The notes: generated from the letters alone by a model not told the origin. A stretch of DNA of 64,000 nucleotides from Ahrensia sp. (GCA_002706335.1 PAKZ01000041.1:1-64000), one strand, 5' to 3'; positions 1-9,190 are shown, counted from the stretch's first letter. Program-made: numbers and translations.

Positions 1-150
1 GGCAGGCGCCGACCCTTCCCCCGTTCGCCGGTGTGCACCCGGGCTTCCAATGAAAGGGCTCGGTCAGGGTAAGGGACGGTGGAGGGCGGTGGACAGGATT
101 TGGGCGGATTGGCGGGAATGCGGGGGTTTGCTGGGATGTCTATCCCTCAC

Positions 151-190
151 TCCGTCATCCTCGGGCTTGACCCGAGGATCCATTCCGAGG
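151..190. repeat. Palindromic intergenic repeat
   Basis: A perfect 9-bp inverted repeat with a 5-base loop (arms at 157-165 and 171-179; ATCCTCGGG / CCCGAGGAT) sits in an otherwise featureless stretch, 1-297. The GTCATCCTCGGG...CCCGAGGATCCA pattern is a familiar interspersed element in rhizobial genomes; that identification is from memory. No convincing gene is visible in 1-297. Confidence 0.6.
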
Positions 191-297
191 GGTTTGAGAT
201 ATCCACGGAATGTCAGAACAGATACACGATTGTGCGCATGCGGAGGCTTTGTAGGTGAGCGTGGCAAGACATCTCTTTAAAAGATACAGCAACGAAG

Positions 298-1032
298 TTA
301 TGCGTTTCCTGCTTCAACTCGATCGCAATACCGAAGGAACGCATCCTCGCTTGCTGGGCTGTGCGGTTCATCAAAAAACAATGCCCGCCGCTCTTCGCGA
401 ACGGCGGTCATCTCATGGAGAAGGTCGCAGTTAAACAACTCTATAGCTGCCGCTGGCGCTTCTAATTTGTCTCTATTCAGCACGAAATTCGCTTCGTGCA
501 TTACGTTACAAAGTTCCTCAAAGGCCTCGATGAGCTCCGCTTCATCATCCCCGGAAATAGCAATATCATCCATGTACACTGAGGCCGTAATCGATGGTGG
601 CAAAGACCTGAGAAATCGCCCAACATTGGAACGCATTAGCACAAGCGTTGCTAAAATCGGGGATTGCACGAATCCATAAGGCAACGAGTATCTGGGGTTC
701 TCATAAGGATTTCGGACAGTCGACCATTTGGCTCGATAACCGGCTTTTGGGATTTCGATCTCTGCTAGGGCACCAGCGACACGATTGCGCCCTATGCCGT
801 AGAAAAACCGTTCAATATCTACTCGTGCAAACCACCGATGTGGACGATGTGAGTGAAGGGCACTCACATGCCCACCCTTCTGGAGATGATAGTAAAATGT
901 ATCAAACGCTACCCTGGCTTCCACTTCTTGCTTAAGTTGAAGGCCGATCTCACGCCCACGCTCACTTGGTTTAAATACCGGCCGGCCCTTTAAGGAGAAC
1001 GAATAATCGAAATTCTCGAAACGTATAGGCAT
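298..1032 (-). CDS. Short stand-alone reverse transcriptase (RNA-directed DNA polymerase), class unassigned
   Basis: A 244-residue protein with the core fingers/palm motifs of a reverse transcriptase: WFARVDIERFFYGI near residue 70 (motif A, first catalytic Asp), LPYGFVQSPILATL near 120 (the usual LPQG.xxSPxLxNL motif), VYMDDIAISG near 155 (catalytic YxDD) and FVLNRDK near 190 (motif D region). No maturase, HNH or other extra domain is present and there is little room for a thumb, so it is not a group II intron protein. Its ATG lies inside a small upstream ORF and has its own AAGG about 9 bases upstream. It is divergent from an Abi_C abortive-infection gene, which suggests a role in phage defence, as for retrons and DRT-type reverse transcriptases. 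I cannot place it in a named DRT/UG class. Confidence 0.85.
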   Translation of the reverse strand: MPIRFENFDYSFSLKGRPVFKPSERGREIGLQLKQEVEARVAFDTFYYHLQKGGHVSALHSHRPHRWFARVDIERFFYGIGRNRVAGALAEIEIPKAGYRAKWSTVRNPYENPRYSLPYGFVQSPILATLVLMRSNVGRFLRSLPPSITASVYMDDIAISGDDEAELIEAFEELCNVMHEANFVLNRDKLEAPAAAIELFNCDLLHEMTAVREERRALFFDEPHSPASEDAFLRYCDRVEAGNA

Positions 1033-1144
1033 AGTTGACGACCTTACTTACAAGATCAAACACATTGTTAGCTAGCTCCAGAAGGAGCACCGCCAACGGC
1101 AGATACCTGCAAGCAAGGCGCGTGAGTTTAGACTTTTTCGCCAT
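971..1144 (-). CDS. Small 57-aa ORF upstream of and overlapping the reverse transcriptase
   Basis: The ORF starts with ATG at 1144 behind a strong Shine-Dalgarno (GGAGG, six bases before the ATG) and stops at TAA 971-973. It encodes 57 residues: a basic start (MAKKSKLTRLACRY), a hydrophobic middle (LPLAVLLLELANNVF) and a C-terminus read through the first 62 bases of the reverse transcriptase gene in another frame. The reverse transcriptase frame is +1 relative to it. It could be a real small protein translationally coupled to the polymerase, a leader peptide, or the true N-terminus joined by frameshifting. No recognisable domain. Confidence 0.45.
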   Translation of the reverse strand: MAKKSKLTRLACRYLPLAVLLLELANNVFDLVSKVVNYAYTFREFRLFVLLKGPAGI

Positions 1145-1398
1145 AACTCACCTCCATATTCTCGCCGCCGGCAACCTACAACTCCAATCATACGGAGTCG
1201 TCAACTGAGAGTACCTAATGGTCTCGAAGCGCAACTACAGCGAGGCCCCAAGGAGCTGCTCAAGGTAGTCCGCCGGGCGAGATGCAGGTTATCGCCGGAA
1301 GCGTATTGATTTAAATAATTACTACACTCACTCGTTGCAAGGATTGAGCGCTCGGTAATGTCTATCGAATCAAATACAGTCCAAATGGGAGTTTGTCA
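1145..1398. other. Divergent intergenic region of the RT/Abi module
   Basis: This 254-base gap separates the leftward reverse transcriptase ORFs from the rightward Abi_C gene and must carry both promoters. It has AT-rich patches (for example around 1306-1325) and the partly repeated words CCGCCGGGCGAG and TATCGCCGGAAG at 1271-1300, but no clear terminator or hairpin. A weak promoter-like pair is TTGCAA (1335-1340) and TAATGT (1356-1361), with a short 15-base spacer. Reverse transcriptase defence systems often encode their template RNA beside the polymerase gene, so this gap is where I would look for one. Confidence 0.4.
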
Positions 1399-2571
1399 GT
1401 GAAGTCTGACGCTCAAAAACCCTTTCCGTCGCCTTTGGTACGATCCCTTCGGGATGAAATCGCGTCGGCAATCTCCGGCTTCAGTGCGAACGACGTACCC
1501 TATTTGTGCGCTCGCTTAGGCCTCAGCCCGGGAGATAGGGATGAGTCATTTAAAAGCAAATACAAGTACGCCGAGAGACGGCTACTTGAGAAAAATCCAA
1601 ATCAATTGATAGATATTGCTCATTCGTTAATTGAGGAGGTCGATTCATTTGACTTGGTCGAGTCAACTTACAAACTTGAGGAATCCCAATCTCATTCCAT
1701 TTCAGAACTTACGAGGCGACGAATTGTCAACCTTCTAGACGAAGGGCCATTAAGCACCGAGCTTAGCAATCTTGAACTAATAAGGCGAATCTGGCCAACC
1801 TACCAAATGCAAAGTATATACTTTGATTCATCTGAAGGTCGAACACTAGACGACGATCTTTTTAATTTGCAGGCATCAAACAAGGAATTACTCGAAACTT
1901 TAGATATATTGCATTGCTCCCAAAGGCAATTTTTTCGATTCTTAGAAGAAATTACAAGCCCAATTGCCCAGAACGTCACAACCCAATTACGCATCGTTGA
2001 CGAAATGAATAAGCAACTTGTCCACGACGGGTTTCACTTAACGTCAAAGGGTAAATTCTCCGGCAGTGATTTCTATGAGGTGATACCTATTATTGTTGGC
2101 AGTCCGTCTGATAGAGATATTTCGATAATACTTTCTGCTTTTGACATTGATACTGTCCATACCCGATGGCAGCAAGCGCTTGACCGCCGCGAAAGCGATC
2201 CAGAAGGGGCTATCACGCTGGCAAGGACGCTTCTGGAAGATGTCTGCAAATGGATAATTACCGAAGCTGACGAGGAGTACTTGGAGAAAGATGACCTCCC
2301 GGCTCTATATAAGAAACTTGCTAAAGTAATTAACCTGGCGCCCGATAACCACACCGAGGCTATTTTTCGCCAAATTCTGGGGAGTTGCCAATCTGTTGTC
2401 GAGTCACTTGGTGCGCTGCGCAACAAGATAAGTGACGCCCACAGCCGAGGTCCAAAACGCGCCAAGCCTGCGCCGCGGCATGCGCAACTTGCGGTTAATT
2501 TGGCGGGAACAATGGCCACTTTCCTCGTTTCAACATGGGAAACAAAAAAGCAAAAGGAAGACCAAGGCTAA
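1399..2571 (+). CDS. Abortive-infection family protein with Abi_C C-terminal domain
   Basis: A 390-residue protein. Residues about 267-380 match the Abi_C (abortive infection C-terminus) domain: a DPEGAITLARTLLEDVCK helix, DLPALYKKLAKVINLAP, the LGSCQSVVESLGALRNKISD segment with DAH, and ARHAQLAVNLAGTMATFLVSTWE. The N-terminal 260 residues are not recognised. GTG at 1399 is chosen over TTG at 1393 because the only Shine-Dalgarno, GGGAG at 1387-1391, is seven bases from GTG and directly adjacent to TTG. The gene is visibly more AT-rich than its neighbours, which suggests horizontal acquisition. In the family this domain occurs in toxins or effectors of phage-exclusion systems; pairing with the adjacent reverse transcriptase is inference. 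Confidence 0.8.
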   Translation: MKSDAQKPFPSPLVRSLRDEIASAISGFSANDVPYLCARLGLSPGDRDESFKSKYKYAERRLLEKNPNQLIDIAHSLIEEVDSFDLVESTYKLEESQSHSISELTRRRIVNLLDEGPLSTELSNLELIRRIWPTYQMQSIYFDSSEGRTLDDDLFNLQASNKELLETLDILHCSQRQFFRFLEEITSPIAQNVTTQLRIVDEMNKQLVHDGFHLTSKGKFSGSDFYEVIPIIVGSPSDRDISIILSAFDIDTVHTRWQQALDRRESDPEGAITLARTLLEDVCKWIITEADEEYLEKDDLPALYKKLAKVINLAPDNHTEAIFRQILGSCQSVVESLGALRNKISDAHSRGPKRAKPAPRHAQLAVNLAGTMATFLVSTWETKKQKEDQG

Positions 2572-2689
2572 ACAAGCTTTGATTCTGCCGGCCCTCCGCT
2601 ATGGCTCCGCGCGTTCGTCATTTCAATCGACGAATCGTTGTCGATGGATCGCCATCGGCGCCGATTACCCCCCCCCAGCCGCGCCTAGT

Positions 2690-2838
2690 TCGCTCACGCT
2701 CACAAGGCTTGGCAATCCCTCTCCTCAAGGGGGAGGGAGAGGGTGTCAGCCGCCGGGCTTCCGCTAAGGCTCCGCGCCCGTCATCGCCCCCTCATCCGGC
2801 CCTTCGGGCCACCTTCTCCCACGAGGGGAGAAGGAAGG
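2690..2838. repeat. Rhizobial-type palindromic intergenic mosaic repeat
   Basis: The gap 2572-2844 has no gene but holds two perfect hairpins in its right part: GGCCC-TTC-GGGCC at 2798-2810 and CCTTCTCCC-ACGAG-GGGAGAAGG at 2812-2834. A purine-rich block (AAGGGGGAGGGAGAGGG) lies near 2726-2743. The CTCATCCGGCCCTTCGGGCC / CCTTCTCCC...GGGAGAAGG pattern resembles the RIME-type mosaic elements described in rhizobia. It may also act as a transcription barrier between the convergent Abi gene and lepA. Confidence 0.6.
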
Positions 2839-2844
2839 CGGTGC

Positions 2845-4653
<1,809 letters not shown>

Positions 4654-4704
4654 TTCGCCCATATAGGGGGAAAGCGGGTGCGCGGGAAGCGGTGATTTTG
4701 GGGT

Positions 4705-5610
4705 TTAGCGGCCTGCCACCAGCTCTTCGTAGAGGGCGCGGAGGGTTTTCGTCATCTCGCCGTCGACCTGCGGGAACGGCTTGCCGTCGAGCGCCGAGAC
4801 CGGGGTGAGGCCGCCGAAGGTGCCGGTGAGGAAGGCTTCTTGAGCCGCGTGGACGTCGACCAATGAGAAATTGCGCTCGAAGACGGGGATTTCGTTGGCG
4901 CGGCACAGGTCGATGACCTTCTGGCGGGTGATGCCGTTCATGCAGTAGTCGCCCGTCGAGGTCCAGACCTCGCCTTTCCTGACGATGAAGAAGTTGCAGG
5001 CGTTGGGGGTGTTCACGAAGCCATGCGGATCGAGCATCAGGCCCTCGTCGGCGCCCGCCTCCTCCGCCTGCAGGCAGGCGATGACGCAGTTGAGCTTGGA
5101 GTGGGAATTGTATTTCGGGTCCTGGCTCATCGGCAGGCCGCGGACCTGCGGCACAGTGGCAAGCGTGACGCCGGCGCGCGTGGCCGGGGCCGGGGCGGAA
5201 TGTTCCATGATGATGACGATTGTCGGGCCGGAGCGCGACAAAGACGGGCGCTGGAAGGGCTTTACCTTGACGCCGCGCGTGACCATCAGCCGGGCATGGA
5301 CGAGGTCGGTCATGGCGTTGGCCTTGGCGGTCTCGTTCAGCGCGGCGAGGATACCGGCGCGGTCCATGCCGATGTCGAGCGACACCGCCTTGCAGGCGGA
5401 AAAGAGCCGGTCCATGTGGTCGTCGAAGAAGACCCACCTGCTCTCGTGGAGCCGCAGGCCCTCCCACATGCCGTCGCCGAGCAGGAAGCCGGAATCATAG
5501 ACCGAGACGGTGGCCTCGGCGCGCGGCTTCAATTCGCCGTTCACCCAGATCAGGATGTTATCGTTGCGGGGATCGTGTTCGGCGTCGTGGGTGGTGAGTT
5601 TTTCGTGCAT
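4705..5610 (-). CDS. PLP-dependent class IV aminotransferase (D-amino-acid / branched-chain type)
   Basis: A 301-residue fold-type IV aminotransferase. The N-terminal ILIWVNGELKPRAEATVSVYDSGFLLGDGMWEGLR is split over the family motifs VSVYDSGFLLGDG and EGLR; the PLP-binding lysine is in YNSHSKLN, followed by AEEAGADEGLMLD; the cofactor loop reads VNTPNACNFFIV and GITRQKVIDL. Substrate specificity (D-alanine, branched-chain or other) cannot be read from the sequence. The ATG at 5610 is chosen because homology starts there, although the frame is open further upstream. It is divergent from the ynfA-sulfotransferase pair with only 57 bases between, so the promoters must overlap. Confidence 0.85.
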   Translation of the reverse strand: MHEKLTTHDAEHDPRNDNILIWVNGELKPRAEATVSVYDSGFLLGDGMWEGLRLHESRWVFFDDHMDRLFSACKAVSLDIGMDRAGILAALNETAKANAMTDLVHARLMVTRGVKVKPFQRPSLSRSGPTIVIIMEHSAPAPATRAGVTLATVPQVRGLPMSQDPKYNSHSKLNCVIACLQAEEAGADEGLMLDPHGFVNTPNACNFFIVRKGEVWTSTGDYCMNGITRQKVIDLCRANEIPVFERNFSLVDVHAAQEAFLTGTFGGLTPVSALDGKPFPQVDGEMTKTLRALYEELVAGR

Positions 5611-5667
5611 TCGGGCAGTTGAAACATGCCGCGTGCCAAGGTCAACTGGCAGGTGAAGGAGAGATGC

Positions 5668-5997
5668 ATGCAGACCGCCGCCGCCTATATCGGGGCCGCC
5701 ATTGCCGAGATCGCCGGGTGCTATGCTTTCTGGGCCCATTTCCGGCTCGACAAGCCGGTCTGGTGGCTCGTGCCGGGGATCGCGTCGCTGGCGCTGTTCG
5801 CCTGGCTCTTGACGCTGGCCGACAGCTCGGCGGCAGGCCGGGCCTTCGCCGCCTATGGCGGGGTCTATATCGCCAGCTCTCTCGCCTGGCTGTGGCTCGT
5901 CGAAGGGTCAAGGCCGGACCGGTGGGACGTGATCGGCGCGGCGATCTGCCTTGTCGGGGCGGCGGTCATTCTCGCCGGGCCGAGACACGCGGCGTGA
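5668..5997 (+). CDS. YnfA/UPF0060 family small membrane protein
   Basis: The 109-residue product has four predicted membrane helices ([68 protein letters not shown]) and the family's conserved GCYAFW, AYGGVYI and RPDRWD words. The length equals the usual 108-110. The ATG at 5668 follows AAGGAGAG at 5656-5663. YnfA proteins resemble small multidrug resistance transporters, but their function is not settled. The stop is 14 bases before the sulfotransferase-like gene, so the two are probably cotranscribed. Confidence 0.9.
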   Translation: MQTAAAYIGAAIAEIAGCYAFWAHFRLDKPVWWLVPGIASLALFAWLLTLADSSAAGRAFAAYGGVYIASSLAWLWLVEGSRPDRWDVIGAAICLVGAAVILAGPRHAA

Positions 5998-6011
5998 GGG
6001 GAACGTATTCG

Positions 6012-6752
6012 ATGACGGAGACGAAAATCATCGCCATGTGGTCGGGCCCGCGCAACCTGTCGACGGCGATGATGCGGTCGTTCGGGAACCGGACCGATAC
6101 GAGCGCAATGGACGAGCCGTTCTACGGCGCCTATCTGGCGGCGTCGGGCGCGGACCATCCGATGCGCGACGACGTGCTGGCGGCGATGGAATGCGATCCC
6201 GACGCGGTGGCGCGGCAATGTCTCGGGCCGTTTTCGACGCCGTTCTGCTATCAGAAACACATGCCGCATCACATGCTCGACGGCTTTCCGCTCGACTGGG
6301 CGGCCAAGGCGACGAACGTGTTCCTGATCCGCCATCCGCGCCGGGTGCTGGCGAGCTATGCGAGGAAGACCGAAAAGGTGGCGGAAGCCGATATCGGCTA
6401 TCGGCGCATGCTGGAGATCGACCGGCGCATTACGGAGTTGACCGGGCGGCGGTCCGTCGTGGTGGCGTCGGAGGATATTCTCGCCGATCCGGAAGGGATG
6501 CTGACGGCGCTGTGCGCGGCGGTCGGCATGGATTTCGACCCGGCGATGCTCGCCTGGGAGGCCGGTCCGCGGCCGGAGGACGGCGTCTGGGGCGCGCACT
6601 GGTATGACGCGATCTGGAAATCGACCGGGTTCTCGAAGCCGGAAAGCACAGCCCTGCCGACGGACCTGCCCGACGATCTGGCCGCGATCGAGGCGGAGGC
6701 CCTGCCGGCCTACGAGGCGATGGCGGCGCGCAGGATCGGGGCGGCGGGCTAG
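6012..6752 (+). CDS. Sulfotransferase-like P-loop protein
   Basis: This 246-residue protein begins with a phosphate-binding-loop-like motif, MWSGPRNLSTAMMRSFGNR, and continues with NVFLIRHPRRVLASYARK (typical 3'-phosphate-binding region with Arg and Ser) and a C-terminal LTALCAAVGMDFDPAMLAWEAGPRP segment, as in the compact bacterial 'sulfotransferase family' proteins. The true acceptor is unknown and sulfotransferase activity is assumed from fold. The ATG at 6012 follows GAGGGGAA. It sits in an operon with ynfA and divergent from a class IV aminotransferase, an association discussed in the findings. Confidence 0.8.
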   Translation: MTETKIIAMWSGPRNLSTAMMRSFGNRTDTSAMDEPFYGAYLAASGADHPMRDDVLAAMECDPDAVARQCLGPFSTPFCYQKHMPHHMLDGFPLDWAAKATNVFLIRHPRRVLASYARKTEKVAEADIGYRRMLEIDRRITELTGRRSVVVASEDILADPEGMLTALCAAVGMDFDPAMLAWEAGPRPEDGVWGAHWYDAIWKSTGFSKPESTALPTDLPDDLAAIEAEALPAYEAMAARRIGAAG

Positions 6753-6764
6753 AGCCTTTCAGGG

Positions 6765-7364
6765 TCAGTTGCCGGCGCGCTCCATCATCATCTCGTGCAC
6801 GGCCGCCATGCCCCGGTCGGCCATGGCCGATACCTCGCCGGCATGTTTGTGCAGCGCCGCCACGACCTCCGGGTCGTCCGAGGTCTGGACGATCTCGATC
6901 CCCCTGTCGGTCATTTCGATCTGCGTTTCAATCCGGTCGCGCCGCTCGAAGAAGATATCGAGCGTCGGGCTCTGGATGAAAATCTGCGGGTCGCGGCCTT
7001 CCTCGACACGGTTGATCATGCCGACGACATGGCTTGCGATGACCGCCATCAACTCTTCGTCTTCGGAAAAGGTGACTGTGCGGATGCCGTTCGGCAGATT
7101 GACCACCTCGCGCGATATGGCGGGGAAGTTGCGGAACATCTCCGCCAGCTCGGCGCTTTCGCGCGGCGTCGCGTCGAGACCGCGCAGGCCCGGCATGTTG
7201 ACCTCATCATGGCCGGTCCCGTCGGCGCCGTGATGCATCATGCCGTGCTGTCCCATCTGGGCCAGGGCGCCAAGCGGCCATGCCAGTGAGATCGACGCGA
7301 CCAGCACAAAACATGCCGGCCGAAGAAGCGCCGCACGGGCGGGAAAGGGTTTTGTCATGGCCAT
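6765..7364 (-). CDS. Secreted His/Met-containing protein of unknown function
   Basis: The 199-residue product carries a signal peptide (FVLVASISLAWPLGALA, cleavage probably after ALA, residue 35), then a His/Met-rich stretch (QMGQHGMMHHGADGTGH) that could bind metal. The body has a repeated pattern: FPAISREVVNLPNGIRTVTFSEDEELMAVIASHV and GIEIVQTSDDPEVVAALHKHAGEVS are two similar 'TSxDPExxxxIxxHV' halves, common in uncharacterised periplasmic proteins. The start at 7364 has AAGGA seven bases upstream. It is convergent with the sulfotransferase-like gene. No enzyme motif was found. Confidence 0.7.
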   Translation of the reverse strand: MAMTKPFPARAALLRPACFVLVASISLAWPLGALAQMGQHGMMHHGADGTGHDEVNMPGLRGLDATPRESAELAEMFRNFPAISREVVNLPNGIRTVTFSEDEELMAVIASHVVGMINRVEEGRDPQIFIQSPTLDIFFERRDRIETQIEMTDRGIEIVQTSDDPEVVAALHKHAGEVSAMADRGMAAVHEMMMERAGN

Positions 7365-7445
7365 CGAAATTCCTTTACGTCACTCGAACCTATCGAGACA
7401 GGATCGCGTCCACCGACACAAGACGCAAATTCGACGCACCCGAGC

Positions 7446-7486
7446 GCAAAAAAAGCCGGCGTCCCGAAGAACGCCGGCGTTTTTTC
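7446..7486 (-). terminator. Rho-independent terminator
   Basis: Stem GCCGGCGT (7455-7462) pairs with ACGCCGGC (7471-7478) around an 8-base loop. On the minus strand the stem is followed by a run of seven T. It lies just downstream of the small exported-protein gene at 7503-7766. The plus-strand side also has a T run, so it may work in both directions. Confidence 0.8.
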
Positions 7487-7502
7487 GACTGGAGGGGTCG
7501 TA

Positions 7503-7766
7503 TCAGAAGCCAAACTGGAAGTTGACCGGAGCGTCAGGGTAGTGCGCGGTCTCGTCGCCGGTAACGGTCTTGCATCCGGCCTGCGTGTCCTGATCGGCGG
7601 CGATGCAGGTGCGGCCGAACAGGGAGACCGGGCCGGCGGTGCGGGTGTCCAGCGCGTATTCCTGCTTGACGGCATCCTCGGCGTAGCTCGGCGTGGCGAA
7701 GGACACGGCGGAAAGAGCGATCAGCGATGCGGTTGCGATTTCGGCGATTTTGAGTGTTGCGGTCAT
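7503..7766 (-). CDS. Small exported protein, unknown
   Basis: An 87-residue protein with a clear signal peptide (ATASLIALSAVSFATPSYA, cleavage near residue 29) and a 58-residue mature part with two cysteines (RTCIAAD, AGCKTV) that could form a disulfide, ending in PVNFQFGF. No family is recognised. It has its own terminator and lies divergent from the HD-domain gene. A CRP-type palindrome lies about 70-85 bases upstream of its start. Confidence 0.65.
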   Translation of the reverse strand: MTATLKIAEIATASLIALSAVSFATPSYAEDAVKQEYALDTRTAGPVSLFGRTCIAADQDTQAGCKTVTGDETAHYPDAPVNFQFGF

Positions 7767-7825
7767 GGTTTCGTCCCTATGCGTGGAGGTCTCGTTTACT
7801 GTGGGTTAACCATAACGGGCCCGCT

Positions 7826-7867
7826 CATCCGGAAATGTGCGATCTGTCACAGGGCAGTTTCCGGATG
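7826..7867. promoter_or_regulatory. Nested inverted repeat with CRP-like palindrome
   Basis: CATCCGGAAA (7826-7835) and TTTCCGGATG (7858-7867) form a perfect 10-bp inverted repeat. Inside lies TGTGC-GATCTG-TCACA (7836-7851), one mismatch from the CRP-type TGTGA-N6-TCACA site. It sits between two divergent genes (7766 leftward and 7947 rightward). A near copy of the inner site is at 9061-9076. Confidence 0.45.
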
Positions 7868-7946
7868 CGCCAAATCCGAGTTGTGTTTTTTCGGGAGCCT
7901 TCTAGGCTTCATCTCCAACAGGGGGATCGGCTGTGGGGGTGTCGAC

Positions 7947-8816
7947 ATGTTCAATCCCAGTTACGTGGTCGCCAATGCGTTCGGCGAATATCTGGAAGGT
8001 CTGTACCAGCAGCACTTTTCCGGGCGAAACGCGGAATATGCCGCCTATATTGGCGGCGCGGCGCGGCTGGTGCTGGAGCGGCTCGGCAATACAGACGCGC
8101 TCTATCACAATGCCGAACACACGATGATGGTGACGCTGGTCGGCCAGCAGATCCTGCGCGGGCGGCTGGTCTCCGAGGCGGTGCAACCCGAGGACTGGCT
8201 GCATTTCACGCTGGCGCTGCTGATACACGATATCGGCTATGTGCGGGGCATCTGCCGGGGCGACCGGAACGGCGAATTCGTCATTGGCCTCGACAATGAG
8301 ACGATCGCGCCGCCGCGCGGCATTTCGGACGCCTTCCTCGCGCCCTATCACGTCGAGCGCGGCATGATTTATGCGCGGGAACGTTTCGGGGATTCGAAAT
8401 TCGTCGACGAGGAAAGGCTGGTGGCCGCGATCGACTATACGCGGTTTCCGATACCGAAGGACGAGGCCTATGCGGAGACCAACAGCGAGCGGGCGCTGGT
8501 TCGCGCCGCCGACCTGATCGGCCAGCTCGGCGATCCGTTCTACTACCGGAAAATCAATGCGCTCTATCACGAATTCGCCGAGGTCGGCACCGCCGAGAAG
8601 CTCGGCTACACGTCGCCGATCGACCTGCTGGACAGATATCCGGAATTCTTCTGGTCGCAGGTCAATCCCTGCATCGGCCCGGCGCTACGCTATCTGGAGC
8701 TGACCGTCGACGGCAAACAGTGGGTGGCGCATCTCTACAACCATGTCTTCCAGGCGAGGCATCGCACGAGCGATATCGGGCCGTTTCCGGGCCTGAGGCA
8801 AAACGCGCCGGCCTGA
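7947..8816 (+). CDS. HD-domain protein (putative metal-dependent phosphohydrolase)
   Basis: A 289-residue cytosolic protein. YHNAEHTMMV near residue 53 and LIHDIGYVRG near 94 supply the paired histidines and the HD dyad of the HD superfamily, and the following helices (YHVERGMIYARERFG, ALVRAADLIGQLGD) fit the fold, including a late Asp in ADLIGQ. Substrate unknown; signalling or nucleotide hydrolysis is typical for the family. The ATG at 7947 has GGGGGTG five bases upstream. It is convergent with the small membrane gene that follows. Confidence 0.75.
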   Translation: MFNPSYVVANAFGEYLEGLYQQHFSGRNAEYAAYIGGAARLVLERLGNTDALYHNAEHTMMVTLVGQQILRGRLVSEAVQPEDWLHFTLALLIHDIGYVRGICRGDRNGEFVIGLDNETIAPPRGISDAFLAPYHVERGMIYARERFGDSKFVDEERLVAAIDYTRFPIPKDEAYAETNSERALVRAADLIGQLGDPFYYRKINALYHEFAEVGTAEKLGYTSPIDLLDRYPEFFWSQVNPCIGPALRYLELTVDGKQWVAHLYNHVFQARHRTSDIGPFPGLRQNAPA

Positions 8817-8823
8817 AAGGGAT

Positions 8824-9003
8824 TCAGGCCGTGACGTTGACCGAGATGGCGTAACCGGGAATTCCCGCTTCCGTCTGGAGGCTCTCGGACCGGCTGACAT
8901 GCACGGCCGCGATCAGCGTCACCAGAAAGAGGGCGGCGGGAACGAGGCTGGTGACGATGAAGAGATGATTTTCGCTGCTGCGATGATTGTTGAAGCGGTT
9001 CAT
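8824..9003 (-). CDS. Small single-pass membrane protein, unknown
   Basis: A 59-residue protein with one central membrane helix (LFIVTSLVPAALFLVTLIAAVHV) flanked by a polar N-terminus (MNRFNNHRSSENH) and a C-terminal tail ending ISVNVTA. The longer open frame upstream is not needed: the ATG at 9003 gives a sensible N-terminus. It shares with the 7503-7766 gene a CRP-like palindrome at a similar upstream distance. No family recognised. Confidence 0.55.
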   Translation of the reverse strand: MNRFNNHRSSENHLFIVTSLVPAALFLVTLIAAVHVSRSESLQTEAGIPGYAISVNVTA

Positions 9004-9060
9004 GGCGCAAATCCTTGATGTGTGGCTGATCAGGAATTTAGCCCTTGCGTCGAGATTCAC

Positions 9061-9076
9061 TGTGCATCCTGTCACA
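9061..9076. promoter_or_regulatory. CRP-like palindromic site
   Basis: TGTGC-ATCCTG-TCACA, nearly identical to the site at 7836-7851 and one mismatch from the TGTGA-N6-TCACA consensus. It is 58-73 bases upstream of the small membrane-protein gene (start 9003) and about 115 bases upstream of marR. Confidence 0.45.
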
Positions 9077-9190
9077 CTCCTGCGCCACGATGTTTCGGTG
9101 CGGCAAGCGCCCGGGTTTTCATAACGAAACGACAACCATTCGCTTAATCGCGGACATTCCGCGCTTGAAAGGTGAGCATGCTTATAATAT

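Noticed and set aside
298-1032. Group II intron-encoded protein
   Set aside because: No maturase X domain or HNH, and no intron domain V/VI structure seen around it.
298-1398. Classic retron
   Set aside because: No recognisable msr/msd inverted repeats next to the RT; its loops and the NAxxH/VTG motifs of retron RTs are not visible. Not excluded fully.
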